Shown piece after piece: positions 1 to 8,280 of a stretch of DNA of 40,186 nucleotides. The DNA lies in the NCBI GenBank assembly GCA_026983835.1, contig JALSTH010000070.1, forward strand, positions 1 through 40,186, written 5' to 3'. The translations under genes were made by a program, and so were the position numbers. Source of the stretch: Candidatus Zixiibacteriota bacterium (lineage in GTDB: Bacteria > Zixibacteria > MSB-5A5 > UM-FILTER-46-8). Below the pieces are notes generated by a model, which saw nothing but the letters and a program-made list of their open reading frames with translations, was not told where the DNA came from and ran no database searches. Numbering within the stretch: the stretch's first letter is position 1; every line of letters starts with the position of its first letter.

Positions 1-1005
1 AACAAAGATGATGATCCGAAATTGTTCTGGAAGCATTCCTTGGAAACCGGGATAGGAGCACAATTACTTGCCCGCGAGATAAACTATCCCGACCCAGAAG
101 AAGGATTGGTTTCCGGACTTCTACACGATATCGGGATTATGTTCCTGCAAATGGCTTTTCCCGATGAATACAAAAAGGTACGCCAACTAATTAAATCGGG
201 GAAAGATATTATTTCTGCCGAGAACGAGGTTTTTGGTTCCGATCACACCGAAATCGGAGCTTTGATGGCGAAAAAGTGGAATATCCCTCAAAAGTTTATC
301 TACACGATAGAGTATCATCATTTATTGGAGGGACAGAGTTCGCTTGATAGTATTGATTCGCTCGCTTTATTAACCGCCCTATCGAATAATCTTGCTCGAA
401 ACGATATAGAATATGGCCATAATAATCTGGAATACAAGATAATAAACATCAACAAGCTAAGCAATATTCTCGGGATTTCCCGCGAGAAGCTGGATAAATT
501 AAGGTCGCATATTATCGATCAGTTTTTGGTTTCCGCCAGTAATTTCGATATGGATATCGGCGACCCGATGGAATTATTGAGTCAGGCGAATGCCGAGTTA
601 TGTAAGATTTATTTAACGGTGGAGAACCTTTTCCGCGAAAGGCAGGAACTTTCCCGTAAATTATTGATCGAGGAAAGACATTCAGGGGCTGTAGAATCCC
701 TACATATAGCGATGTCCACTCTTGCGCATTACATAAATAATTCCACTATGGCGATTTCAGGTCGTTCTCAAATATTACGGATGCTGAAAGCGGGCAACAA
801 AATAGGTGACCCAGAGGGGAAATTGGCAAAATCCCTCGATGTAATAGACGCCTCAATAGTGAAAATCGGTGCTATCCTTGAAGTATTAAAGGAGATAAGC
901 TCGTTGGAAGATATCCAATTCTTTGAAAATTCGCGGGCTATAAACATCGAGGAACAACTCAAAGAGAGAATTGATGAGAAAATGAAATCGCCTGCCTACG
1001 CCTAA
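1..1005 (+). CDS. HDOD-domain protein with C-terminal HisKA-like helix pair, 5' truncated
   Basis: The frame is open to base 1, so the N-terminus lies outside the window. The visible part opens with an HDOD region (WKHSLETG, then GLLHDIGIM, then EYHH near residues 100-108), a family used in bacterial signalling and often linked to chemotaxis or second-messenger control. After a helical linker, residues ~235-260 read LHIAMSTLAHYINNSTMAI, which resembles the H-box of a histidine-kinase dimerisation domain (compare LAHELNNPL). The protein ends about 75 residues later, so no HATPase domain follows. It may act as a phosphotransfer or dimerisation module, or the resemblance may be structural only. 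The stop lies 10 bp from the end of the convergent methyltransferase gene. The HDOD call is firm; the function is inferred. Confidence 0.8.
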   Translation, partial: NKDDDPKLFWKHSLETGIGAQLLAREINYPDPEEGLVSGLLHDIGIMFLQMAFPDEYKKVRQLIKSGKDIISAENEVFGSDHTEIGALMAKKWNIPQKFIYTIEYHHLLEGQSSLDSIDSLALLTALSNNLARNDIEYGHNNLEYKIININKLSNILGISREKLDKLRSHIIDQFLVSASNFDMDIGDPMELLSQANAELCKIYLTVENLFRERQELSRKLLIEERHSGAVESLHIAMSTLAHYINNSTMAISGRSQILRMLKAGNKIGDPEGKLAKSLDVIDASIVKIGAILEVLKEISSLEDIQFFENSRAINIEEQLKERIDEKMKSPAYA

Positions 1006-1015
1006 TATAGCAAAA

Positions 1016-1924
1016 TTACTTGTCCGGATTTTTTCTCCCAATTATGGAAATTCCTAAAGTAAGCAATTCGTGTTCGCTATAAGCAGACAACTCTTTCCTA
1101 ATCTCATCGCTTAAATACTTAGCGTATTGGTTTGCTTCCTCCTCATAAAATTTAAAATCGTCGAAGTATTTGTTGAAAATCCGTTTATAATCTGCGATAC
1201 GCAAACCATTTAGGTAAACATCGGAAGGGAAAATATTTTTTCGAAGGTGATCCCATGGGGGAACTTTGGTGGTGGTTTCATCTTCGCCGTAAAGGTTATG
1301 ACCGCCGGTCAAACCTGTATAATTGGTTATAATGATAGCGAATATTCCGCCCGGTTTAAGAACACGATTCATATTGGCAACGCATTTATCTACATTCCCC
1401 AAATGTTCAAAAACTCCAACCGAAAAAGCAAAATCGAAAGTATTGTCCGGAAATTGAAGATTTTCCGCATTCATACGGAGTATCGTCGGTTTCCTCCGAA
1501 ATCCTCGCCCATTCAATTTAGCTAATTTACGATAATAACGCTTATCAAAAAGAGCTTTCCTCACAATGGTTTTAACTGTCCTTTTTATCCCTTCGTTTAA
1601 TAATATCCGCCCGATTAAAAGAGGTGACCAGTTTGTAAGAATTGTGCTGATATCGATAGCGATAACATCGTTTTCATCGGCCATAAGCAAGGCTTGCGGA
1701 TACCTTTGACCGCATCCTATATCGAGGACTTTTAACCCTTGATGCCTTAGTTTGTATTTCTCTGAAGCAAGTTGCAATATTTCATTAAAATCGATATAAT
1801 CTCTTTCGGCTTGGAATTCCAGATTAGTATAATACTTCCGAAACAGTTTTTGAACTTCGATTATCGGGGCGAAAGTCCTGTTTAGGATTTTTCTAAAATT
1901 CGTATAGTTTAAAGGCATAATCAC
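1016..1924 (-). CDS. class I SAM-dependent methyltransferase (Methyltransf_11 type)
   Basis: This is a 302-residue cytosolic enzyme. The SAM-binding motif I is LKVLDIGCGQRYP near residues 65-77, followed by the acidic strand end VIAID. DNTFDFAFSVGVFEHL is the post-motif region typical of Methyltransf_11 enzymes, and VLKPGGIFAIIITNY is motif III. The substrate cannot be read from the sequence. The family includes quinone, lipid and sugar methyltransferases, and the long helical inserts around the core suggest a small-molecule or glycan target. The gene is monocistronic, convergent with the HDOD gene and divergent from the HAD gene, with a possible TTGACA -35 element about 55 bp upstream of its start. 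Confidence 0.85.
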   Translation of the reverse strand: MIMPLNYTNFRKILNRTFAPIIEVQKLFRKYYTNLEFQAERDYIDFNEILQLASEKYKLRHQGLKVLDIGCGQRYPQALLMADENDVIAIDISTILTNWSPLLIGRILLNEGIKRTVKTIVRKALFDKRYYRKLAKLNGRGFRRKPTILRMNAENLQFPDNTFDFAFSVGVFEHLGNVDKCVANMNRVLKPGGIFAIIITNYTGLTGGHNLYGEDETTTKVPPWDHLRKNIFPSDVYLNGLRIADYKRIFNKYFDDFKFYEEEANQYAKYLSDEIRKELSAYSEHELLTLGISIIGRKNPDK

Positions 1925-1953
1925 ATTGGATTAATATGGCATAAGTTGTTTTT

Positions 1954-2050
1954 AATTTGCTCTTATTTCACATTGATGTCAACTTAATTAAACTAAAATT
2001 TAGGTTTTAAGATTTTAATGTTGCATAGAATTTACGGATTGTCTTATATT
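1954..2050. promoter_or_regulatory. divergent promoter region between methyltransferase and HAD genes
   Basis: On the plus strand TTGCAT (2021-2026) and TATATT (2045-2050) are 18 bp apart and fit a sigma-70-type promoter. This places the expected transcription start only a few bases before the ATG at 2061. On the minus strand a perfect TTGACA (1982-1977) lies upstream of the methyltransferase gene, with only a weak AT-rich -10 about 17 bp further on. Both assignments come from pattern matching only. Confidence 0.35.
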
Positions 2051-2060
2051 CGTTTTCATT

Positions 2061-2795
2061 ATGATTAATCAGCAACTCTTGAATGATGTATTGGCCAAAG
2101 CCAAACCGATAAAGAAATCCGGTGAAAAGCCATTATCCGTTTTCGACCTCGATGGCACCCTTTTTTATTATACGCTTCGAGTCAGGCATATCCTGCTGGA
2201 TGCATTGAAAGGGAAAGAAAAGCAGTTCCCCGGAGCCGAAACACTGATCGAACATATTCCGCATACAGAATATGAATATGCCGTTACCGATACTCTAAAG
2301 AAATACAATATCAGTATTCCCGGTTTGGCCGAATATCTTTTAAAATTCTGGGAACGATGGTTTTTCGATAATAAATACTTGAAATACGATAAGCCGATCC
2401 CCGGAGCAAATGAGTTTTTGAACCATTTGGCGAATAACGGTATTACTATTGTTTACTTGACCGGACGGGATACCCCGCGAATGGGGGAAGGTACTGTAAA
2501 GAGCCTTAAGGATAACGGGTTTCCTTTGGATAATGATAAAACTGTCCTGATGATGAAACCGAAGTTCGAGGACGATAACTGGGAACATAAGAAAATGCGG
2601 ATGGAGGAAATTAAAAAATTAGGTAGAGTTGCGGCTGCATTTGACAATGAACCGAGCGAAGTCAATATACTCGCTGATAATTTTCCGGACGCCTTAATCG
2701 TTATGGTGGAAAGTCTCCATTCGCCGAACCCCGAAAAACCCCGCGATTCGGTTAGATACATTCGGAATTTTATTGATGGATATATAAAGAAATAA
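2061..2795 (+). CDS. HAD-superfamily hydrolase
   Basis: This 244-residue soluble protein carries the HAD phosphatase signature. Motif I is FDLDGTLF with Asp29 and Asp31, and motif II is VYLTGRD with Thr134. The likely motif III/IV region runs from MMKPKFEDDNW through FDNEPSEVN, where the acidic residues would bind Mg2+. The ~80-residue insert between motifs I and II is mainly helical and probably caps the active site. It hydrolyses a phosphomonoester of unknown identity. No Shine-Dalgarno is visible before the ATG, which follows a TATATT -10-like element by about 10 bases, so the message may be leaderless. The next gene, an OPA-family transporter that could import a phosphorylated substrate, is 141 bp downstream; a functional link is only a suggestion. 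Confidence 0.85.
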   Translation: MINQQLLNDVLAKAKPIKKSGEKPLSVFDLDGTLFYYTLRVRHILLDALKGKEKQFPGAETLIEHIPHTEYEYAVTDTLKKYNISIPGLAEYLLKFWERWFFDNKYLKYDKPIPGANEFLNHLANNGITIVYLTGRDTPRMGEGTVKSLKDNGFPLDNDKTVLMMKPKFEDDNWEHKKMRMEEIKKLGRVAAAFDNEPSEVNILADNFPDALIVMVESLHSPNPEKPRDSVRYIRNFIDGYIKK

Positions 2796-2936
2796 CTATT
2801 TATGGCTTATAAAGCTTATTGGAGCGTAAAGCGGGATTCCTGTATTTGCCAATTGATATTTATGGTTTTATTTCGGGGTTTTGTTTAAGATAGCGAATAA
2901 AAGCGAATTCTAACGCAAAATATTTTAGGAGTAGAT

Positions 2937-4337
2937 ATGGCTGAGCCATTGCCGTTCAAGCATTCCCGAGCATTCCGCATACGGCGGTTTTGGAACTGGT
3001 TTCCAATGGGTTTGTCTTATGCGTTTCTTTATATGGGGCGATATAATCTTACCGTCTCGAAAGTCGCCTTGGGCGATTTAATGAGCAAAGAAGCTTTTGG
3101 GATTATTTTCGCCGCCGGCACAATAACTTATGCCCTCTCATTTTTAATTAACGGACCATTGACGGATCGTATCGGCGGAAAGCGCGGTATGTTGATCGGC
3201 GTAACCGGGGCGGCGTTTGCGAATCTGCTTTTGGGCATATTAACTTTCGGGTTCCGTTCCAAGGGATGGCAGTTCAATCTTGTTTTGGTTTTCTCTATCT
3301 TATACTCTTTGAATATGTATTTCCAAAGCTACGGTGCGGTCTCGATTGTCAAGGTCAACTCCTCCTGGTTCCATGTCCGTGAACGAGGGATATTCGGAGG
3401 TATATTCGGGATATTGATTTCATTGGGCATATATTTCGCTTTTGATTGGGGAGAGAGAATTGTCGAAGCGACGAAAGTTCATATCGAAGCGGGATATCGA
3501 GTCAATTGGATACAAGGTATATTACGAAACATCACCGGAGCGGCGAACTCGAATGTCGATGCGACTTGGTGGGTATTTATAATTCCCGCCATAATCCTGA
3601 TTGTAATGGCTGTTATCGAGATTTTCCTACTTAGGGATAAACCAAGCCAAGCGGGCTTTAAGGATTTTGATACTGCGGACGCTTCCTCCGGCGAAGCGGA
3701 TGAACCGTTCCGTTTAAGTGAAATTCTGAAAAGGATATTAACCAACAAAATAATCCTTACTATCGCTTTTATCGAGTTCTGCACCGGAGTATTACGGAAT
3801 GGGGTTATGCATTGGTACCCGATTTTCGCTTCCGAGGCATTGCACCTACCGGCTGAACATTTTCTCAGAGAGGATTGGGGGCTTTTGCTTATGTTGGCGG
3901 GAATTTTCGGCGGGCTGATAGCGGGGTTTCTTTCTGACAAAGTCTTTGGCTCACGGCGTGGCCCTGTCGCCGGACTGTTTTATGCCGGCTTATTTGCCAG
4001 CACGGTTCTAATGAACTTCTTCCTTTTCTCCAACAATCCATATACTCTCGGAATGATCGTTATTTTTATGTCCTTATGTGTTATCGGTACCCATGGGATG
4101 CTTTCGGGTACTTCGACGATGGATTTCGGCGGGCGTAGGGCAGCAGCTACCGCTGTCGGTTTGATAGACGGTTTCGTTTATTTGGGAACAGGATTCCAAT
4201 CGCTTATGTTGGGGTTTTTGACGACCGCCAATTGGAAATACTGGCCCATATTCCTGGTGCCATTTACGATAATAGGCTTCATTTTGACCTTGACTATATG
4301 GAAGGCATTTCCCAAGCGTAAAAAGGCAGTGAACTGA
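2937..4337 (+). CDS. MFS transporter, organophosphate:phosphate antiporter-like (GlpT/UhpT type)
   Basis: This 466-residue inner-membrane protein has about 12 predicted hydrophobic segments. The N-terminal stretch YAFLYMGRYNLTVS is typical of the OPA family, where the conserved Arg binds phosphate. The MFS loop 2-3 motif appears as PLTDRIGGKRG near residues 73-84, and a second copy, GFLSDKVFGSRRGP, lies in the C-terminal half. Family members exchange glycerol-3-phosphate, hexose-6-phosphate or similar for inorganic phosphate. The exact substrate cannot be assigned. The start is supported by AGGAG about 6 bases upstream. It lies downstream of a HAD phosphatase on the same strand. Confidence 0.85.
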   Translation: MAEPLPFKHSRAFRIRRFWNWFPMGLSYAFLYMGRYNLTVSKVALGDLMSKEAFGIIFAAGTITYALSFLINGPLTDRIGGKRGMLIGVTGAAFANLLLGILTFGFRSKGWQFNLVLVFSILYSLNMYFQSYGAVSIVKVNSSWFHVRERGIFGGIFGILISLGIYFAFDWGERIVEATKVHIEAGYRVNWIQGILRNITGAANSNVDATWWVFIIPAIILIVMAVIEIFLLRDKPSQAGFKDFDTADASSGEADEPFRLSEILKRILTNKIILTIAFIEFCTGVLRNGVMHWYPIFASEALHLPAEHFLREDWGLLLMLAGIFGGLIAGFLSDKVFGSRRGPVAGLFYAGLFASTVLMNFFLFSNNPYTLGMIVIFMSLCVIGTHGMLSGTSTMDFGGRRAAATAVGLIDGFVYLGTGFQSLMLGFLTTANWKYWPIFLVPFTIIGFILTLTIWKAFPKRKKAVN

Positions 4338-4418
4338 TAGGAATCTATATCTGGCGATAAACAGGCAAACTTCGACTAGATAATATTTGTACAATTCAAT
4401 CTTTCAAAGGCAACTGTT

Positions 4419-5063
4419 ATGGAAATAATAAATCCGAGAATCGAAAAATATGCTTTGGGGGTTATTCGGGAAAATGCATCGAATAGACCTTTTAATGATG
4501 TTCTATCTTCTATGGAGGAATATGCCGCTGAGACAGATTTTCCTATAATAGGTCCTCAAATCGGTCTTCTGCTCCGTCAATTGGCATATATCAGCGGCGC
4601 CAAGCGTATTATTGAGATGGGGTCGGGGTTCGGCTATTCGGCTTTCTGGTTCGCCTCTGGGATGAGACACGGCGGTAAAATCATCTGCACCGATAATTCC
4701 GAAGAACATAAAAAGAAGGCTTTGGATTATTTTCGGCAGACCGATTATTTCGATCTGATCGATTATCGAGTAGGCGATGCATTGGAGATACTCAAAGGAT
4801 TCGATGAGCCTTTCGACATTATTCTCAATGACATCGATAAGGAGCGTTATCCGAAGGCGCTGGAGGAGTCGATTAAAAGATTAAGGACCGGAGGCATTCT
4901 TATCACCGATAATATCTTCTGGCATGGGAGGGTGATTGACGATGACCCGGAACCTTCGACAAAGGGCATTTTGGAATTCAATCGGAAATCTTTCGAATCT
5001 GATAAAATTATCTCCTCTATGATACCGATACGGGATGGTTTGGGAATTGCGGTAAAACTATAA
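4419..5063 (+). CDS. O-methyltransferase, family 3 (caffeoyl-CoA OMT-like)
   Basis: This 214-residue SAM-dependent O-methyltransferase has the family-typical N-terminal helix (MEEYAAETDFPIIGPQIG), followed by motif I AKRIIEMGSGFGYSAFWFA, the acidic ICTDNSEEH, and FDIILNDIDKERYP, which holds the metal-binding Asp region. The end, GILITDNIFWHGRV, matches the usual LxxDNxLW..V block. Members are metal-dependent and methylate catechol-like or other hydroxylated small molecules; the bacterial substrate is usually unknown. Length is normal for the family (about 215 residues). Confidence 0.9.
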   Translation: MEIINPRIEKYALGVIRENASNRPFNDVLSSMEEYAAETDFPIIGPQIGLLLRQLAYISGAKRIIEMGSGFGYSAFWFASGMRHGGKIICTDNSEEHKKKALDYFRQTDYFDLIDYRVGDALEILKGFDEPFDIILNDIDKERYPKALEESIKRLRTGGILITDNIFWHGRVIDDDPEPSTKGILEFNRKSFESDKIISSMIPIRDGLGIAVKL

Positions 5064-5118
5064 ACAGTGTTTGGCTTAATATTCCTTATCTTTGCGCAAT
5101 TAGATTTGGAAAAAAGAT

Positions 5119-5146
5119 TTGCTCTTCTGCGGAAAATAAATATATT
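5119..5146 (+). promoter_or_regulatory. candidate promoter of tRNA-Glu
   Basis: TTGCTC (5119-5124) and TATATT (5141-5146) are 16 bp apart, about 25 bp before the tRNA. A TATCTTTG box (5087-5094) that resembles the Bacteroidetes -7 element also lies upstream, but no partner is correctly spaced. Confidence 0.3.
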
Positions 5147-5169
5147 AACACCAAAATTTTAAGTGTAAT

Positions 5170-5242
5170 GGCGCTATCGTCTAGTGGACTAGGACGGGTG
5201 GTTCTCAGCCATCAAACGGGGGTTCGATTCCCCCTAGCGCTA
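5170..5242 (+). tRNA. tRNA-Glu (anticodon CTC)
   Basis: The cloverleaf can be folded by hand. The acceptor arm is GGCGCTA paired to TAGCGCT with a G-U first pair. The D-arm region is TCGTCTAGTGGACTAGGA, the anticodon stem is GGTGG/CCATC around the loop TTCTCAG (anticodon CTC, reading GAG), and the T-arm is GGGGG-TTCGATT-CCCCC. The discriminator is A at 5242. CCA is not encoded, and a T-run follows directly and may serve as terminator. The sequence is close to bacterial tRNA-Glu in the D and T arms. Confidence 0.93.
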
Positions 5243-5319
5243 TTTTTTATTATTCATATATCGATTGTATGCTAGGGATATGGGATCGGATTATGTGCCG
5301 ATCTCTATAAGAGAATTGA

Positions 5320-5526
5320 TTGATAACAATCGGGAATAAAAACAGGCAGAAGCTTCAGCAATCCGAAGAAACCGCAGATATCCCGATTATTATTATAACC
5401 GGTGTTTCAAGTGACCTGAAGAGATTTATCGAACGGGCAAAGAATATAAAATTACCTGCCGCATTTTTGGAAAAGTCGGTGGATAAAGACAACTTGCTAA
5501 ATACAGTAATAAATCTCATCGATTGA
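5320..5526 (+). pseudogene. receiver-domain (response regulator) C-terminal remnant
   Basis: The 68-residue frame starts at a TTG directly after an in-frame stop. It contains only the second half of a CheY-like receiver: TADIPIIIITGVSSDLKR corresponds to strand 4 with the conserved Thr/Ser region, and PAAFLEKSVDKDNLLNTV to strand 5 with the conserved Lys, then helix 5. The phosphoacceptor Asp and the acidic pair are absent. No ribosome binding site is convincing. It is most likely gene debris lying 77 bp downstream of tRNA-Glu, although a short expressed peptide cannot be excluded. Confidence 0.6.
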
Positions 5527-5628
5527 TTGCGTTAATTAAATTATTTACCCCGTCTATATCAATTAATTGTATCTGCGGGGCGTATGTGGGGTGTAATATG
5601 GTGCGATTCAATAAGTTATTGATATGGC

Positions 5629-5656
5629 TTGACGGATGATGTTTTTTTGTTATCTT
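5629..5656 (+). promoter_or_regulatory. candidate promoter for the SGNH-like secreted protein
   Basis: TTGACG (5629-5634) and TATCTT (5651-5656) are 16 bp apart and lie about 65 bp before the ATG at 5720. A small inverted repeat (AACCG ... CGGTT, about 5668-5686) lies in the predicted leader. Pattern match only. Confidence 0.3.
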
Positions 5657-5719
5657 TTGCCAAACCGTCTCAAGAGCGGTTTTATTTTGTCGAAATAACA
5701 GTATGCAAAGGCGGCGTAA

Positions 5720-6910
5720 ATGAAAACGAAAATTTCAATTTTAGCTCTTTTATTTCTTATCTTTTCCTTTGGTCTTTCAAGTGCTGACAGCCTAACTGTT
5801 AACATAATGTTTATCCATCATTCCGTCGGTAGAAATTGGCTGGATCACAGTCTCAGGGAAAGCCTTTCGGGGAAGGGATTTATCGGCGAGGTCAACGAGA
5901 TAACCTATGGTTCGGTTTTGGACCCCGACAATAACCGTCCAGCCTCATTGGGGGATATCCCGGGCGACCTAACCGATATGAATCATTGGATATTATGGTT
6001 TAATGATTACCTCGGGGGGATTAAAACTTTCGGCTCCGAAAGCGGTTTTAACGGAATTATTATGTTCAAGAGTTGTTATCCCAACAGCAATATAGTCGAT
6101 GACGGCGAAGAACCGGGGGACCCGTTCAGTTCCACCCATACGATAGCCAATTATAAGGCGATATACCGCCACCCACAGGGGCGCGGTTATGTTTATTCCC
6201 ACAATGGATACGAATATAAACCTTTGGAGGATATTTTCGCGGAAAATCCTGATTTCCTTTTCATTCCGATTACCTCCCCGCCGCGCCATTATGCGCCGGT
6301 GGATGGGACCGATGACGATCAGGCTCATCGCGCTTATCGGTTCAATGAGTGGTTGAAAAACGATTGGTTGAGCGATTACAATGATGCTCATCCGGGGTTT
6401 GACAATGTAGCGGTTTTTGGCTTATTCGATATCCTCTCTTATGCCGATGATGATTCATCTCATCCCAATCGCTTAAAGGCGGAGTACGGTGGTGAGAGCG
6501 GTGATTCGCATCCGAACGGCACCGCCAACGGAGTTTTAACCGAAATATTCTCCGGCTCCGAGAATAGTTTTATCGATTTGGCATACGAACTGTTTTGCTC
6601 GGGGGAAGATGGAATATCGGATGAAAACTCGGGGATAAATCCGGCTGTAACTCCAATTCTTTTTGAGAATTATCCGAACCCGTTCAACGCTTCCACCATA
6701 ATCGGTTTTTACCTCCCGCATCCTTCTATCGTGCAACTTTCGATTTACAATCTGATAGGTGAGGAGATAGAATGCACGATAGATGAGGAGTTGCAAAGCG
6801 GTTATCATAATATCCGTTGGGATGGTTCCGAAAATCCTTCGGGCATTTATTTTTATGACCTTACCATTGACGGGAATTCTTTCGCAAAACGAATGCTCTT
6901 GATAAAATAA
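5720..6910 (+). CDS. secreted SGNH-hydrolase-like protein with C-terminal sorting domain
   Basis: This 396-residue protein has a signal peptide (residues 1-22, KTKISILALLFLIFSFGL) and an extracellular body that resembles the SGNH fold. IMFIHHSVGRNWL gives a candidate block-I Ser35. SCYPNSN near 118-124 could be block III. SGDSHPN at 260-266 supplies the Asp262-x-His264-Pro arrangement of block V. If this reading is right it could be an esterase or acetyl-hydrolase acting on extracellular glycan; this is inference. The last ~80 residues (ENYPNPFNAST, WDGSENPSGIYFYDL, KRMLLIK) form a type-A sorting domain, as used by type IX secretion. The gene stands alone on the plus strand. Confidence 0.8.
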   Translation: MKTKISILALLFLIFSFGLSSADSLTVNIMFIHHSVGRNWLDHSLRESLSGKGFIGEVNEITYGSVLDPDNNRPASLGDIPGDLTDMNHWILWFNDYLGGIKTFGSESGFNGIIMFKSCYPNSNIVDDGEEPGDPFSSTHTIANYKAIYRHPQGRGYVYSHNGYEYKPLEDIFAENPDFLFIPITSPPRHYAPVDGTDDDQAHRAYRFNEWLKNDWLSDYNDAHPGFDNVAVFGLFDILSYADDDSSHPNRLKAEYGGESGDSHPNGTANGVLTEIFSGSENSFIDLAYELFCSGEDGISDENSGINPAVTPILFENYPNPFNASTIIGFYLPHPSIVQLSIYNLIGEEIECTIDEELQSGYHNIRWDGSENPSGIYFYDLTIDGNSFAKRMLLIK

Positions 6911-7083
6911 CCATTAAGGATTTACAGCCTTATCACATAAAAGAATCTTACCCAATCGAGAATTGGAAGATAATTTTTCAGTGGAATAATTCTCCTTGCG
7001 ATATTATGGGAAAAACCACTATTTTAGGTGGTATTATTAAAATTCACCCTAAAAAAGCCGTAAATCAAAGCGGAGTAACTTAT

Positions 7084-8271
7084 ATGGAAGATATCATCTA
7101 TCTCGACAATGCCGCCACAGCATGGCCCAAACCGGAAAAAGTTTATAGCTTTATGATCGATTTTTACAAAAAGCTGGGGGTAAATCCGGGGCGAAGCGGT
7201 TATGATAAGGCTATCGAAGCAGGTAATATTATTGAAGATCTGCGGAAACGCTTGACAAAATTCTTCGGCGGCGATGAGGATGCCCCCGAAAGGCTTTGTT
7301 TCGGATATAATGCGACAGATGCCCTCAATCTTATTATTCAAGGTTTGCTTTCCGCCGGAGACCATATCGTCACTACGAATGTGGAACATAACTCGGTTAT
7401 CAGGCCCGTAAATCATCTGGTTCGGGATGGAGGCGTGGAGGCGACTTATGTCCCCTTTGACAAACAAGGCTTTGTCGATCCAGATGATATAAAGAAAGCG
7501 ATAAAACCGAATACGAAATTGGTCATTGTCAATCATGGCTCAAATGTTATCGGGACGGTTCAACCGATAAAAGAAATAGGCGCCGTATGTAAGGAGATGG
7601 GTATTATATTCGCTATAGATTCTTCCCAAACCGCAGGCGTAATTCCAATTAATATGAAAGAAATGAATATCGATGTGCTGGCGTTTACCGGGCATAAGGC
7701 ACTAATGGGATCGATGGGTATCGGCGGGATGTACGTGCGCAAAGGTGTCGAAATACGGCAGCAGAGAAGCGGCGGCACCGGTGTCCGCTCGGCATACCCA
7801 TATCAGCTCGAGGAATATCCTTGGCGTATGGAATTCGGCACGCCTAACCTGATGGGGATAGCCGCCTTATGGGCCGGACAGGATTGGCTCGATGAAAACG
7901 GTATCGAGAATATCCATAAAAAAGAGATACGGTTAGCCCAAAGGCTCCTCGATGGTTTTAGAAATATCGAAGGGGTAAAGACCTACTGTGCTGACAGTTT
8001 GGAAAATCATCTCTCCACCCTGACAATAAATATCGAGGGTATCGATGCCGGCAATGTGGGAATAATGTTGGATGTCGATTTTAATATAGCCACCCGTACC
8101 GGGCTTCATTGCGCACCTTTGGTTCATAAGCAGATAGGGACTTTCGATATTCATGGAGGGGTTAGGTTCTCAATCGGACCTTTCAACACTGAGGAGCACA
8201 TCGACACAGCCATCGAAGCCGTTCAGGATATAGCTAAGCGGGCTCCGACAATAGCAAAGCAATCTCGATAA
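7084..8271 (+). CDS. cysteine desulfurase-family aminotransferase class V enzyme
   Basis: This PLP enzyme has 395 residues when started at the ATG at 7084, which is preceded by GGAG seven bases upstream. An upstream in-frame ATG at 7006 would add 26 residues without homology. The N-terminus IIYLDNAATAWPKPE is the family signature. His102 (NVEHNS), Asp179 (AIDSSQ) and the PLP lysine Lys205 (FTGHKAL) are present. Cys343 (TGLHCAPLVH) sits where SufS/CsdA-type enzymes carry the persulfide cysteine. The set fits the subfamily of cysteine desulfurase-like proteins found outside isc/suf operons. The likely reaction is L-cysteine to alanine plus enzyme persulfide; the acceptor is unknown because no Fe-S or thiolation partner is adjacent. 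Confidence 0.87.
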   Translation: MEDIIYLDNAATAWPKPEKVYSFMIDFYKKLGVNPGRSGYDKAIEAGNIIEDLRKRLTKFFGGDEDAPERLCFGYNATDALNLIIQGLLSAGDHIVTTNVEHNSVIRPVNHLVRDGGVEATYVPFDKQGFVDPDDIKKAIKPNTKLVIVNHGSNVIGTVQPIKEIGAVCKEMGIIFAIDSSQTAGVIPINMKEMNIDVLAFTGHKALMGSMGIGGMYVRKGVEIRQQRSGGTGVRSAYPYQLEEYPWRMEFGTPNLMGIAALWAGQDWLDENGIENIHKKEIRLAQRLLDGFRNIEGVKTYCADSLENHLSTLTINIEGIDAGNVGIMLDVDFNIATRTGLHCAPLVHKQIGTFDIHGGVRFSIGPFNTEEHIDTAIEAVQDIAKRAPTIAKQSR

Positions 8272-8280
8272 TGGGTATTT

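Noticed and set aside
4074-4394. 106-residue minus-strand frame overlapping the transporter end
   Set aside because: It lies opposite the MFS gene and carries no family signature; a shadow of the real gene.
5087-5094. TATCTTTG as a Bacteroidetes-type -7 box for tRNA-Glu
   Set aside because: The nearest TTTG is only 13 bp upstream, too close for the known spacing of about 19-20 bp.
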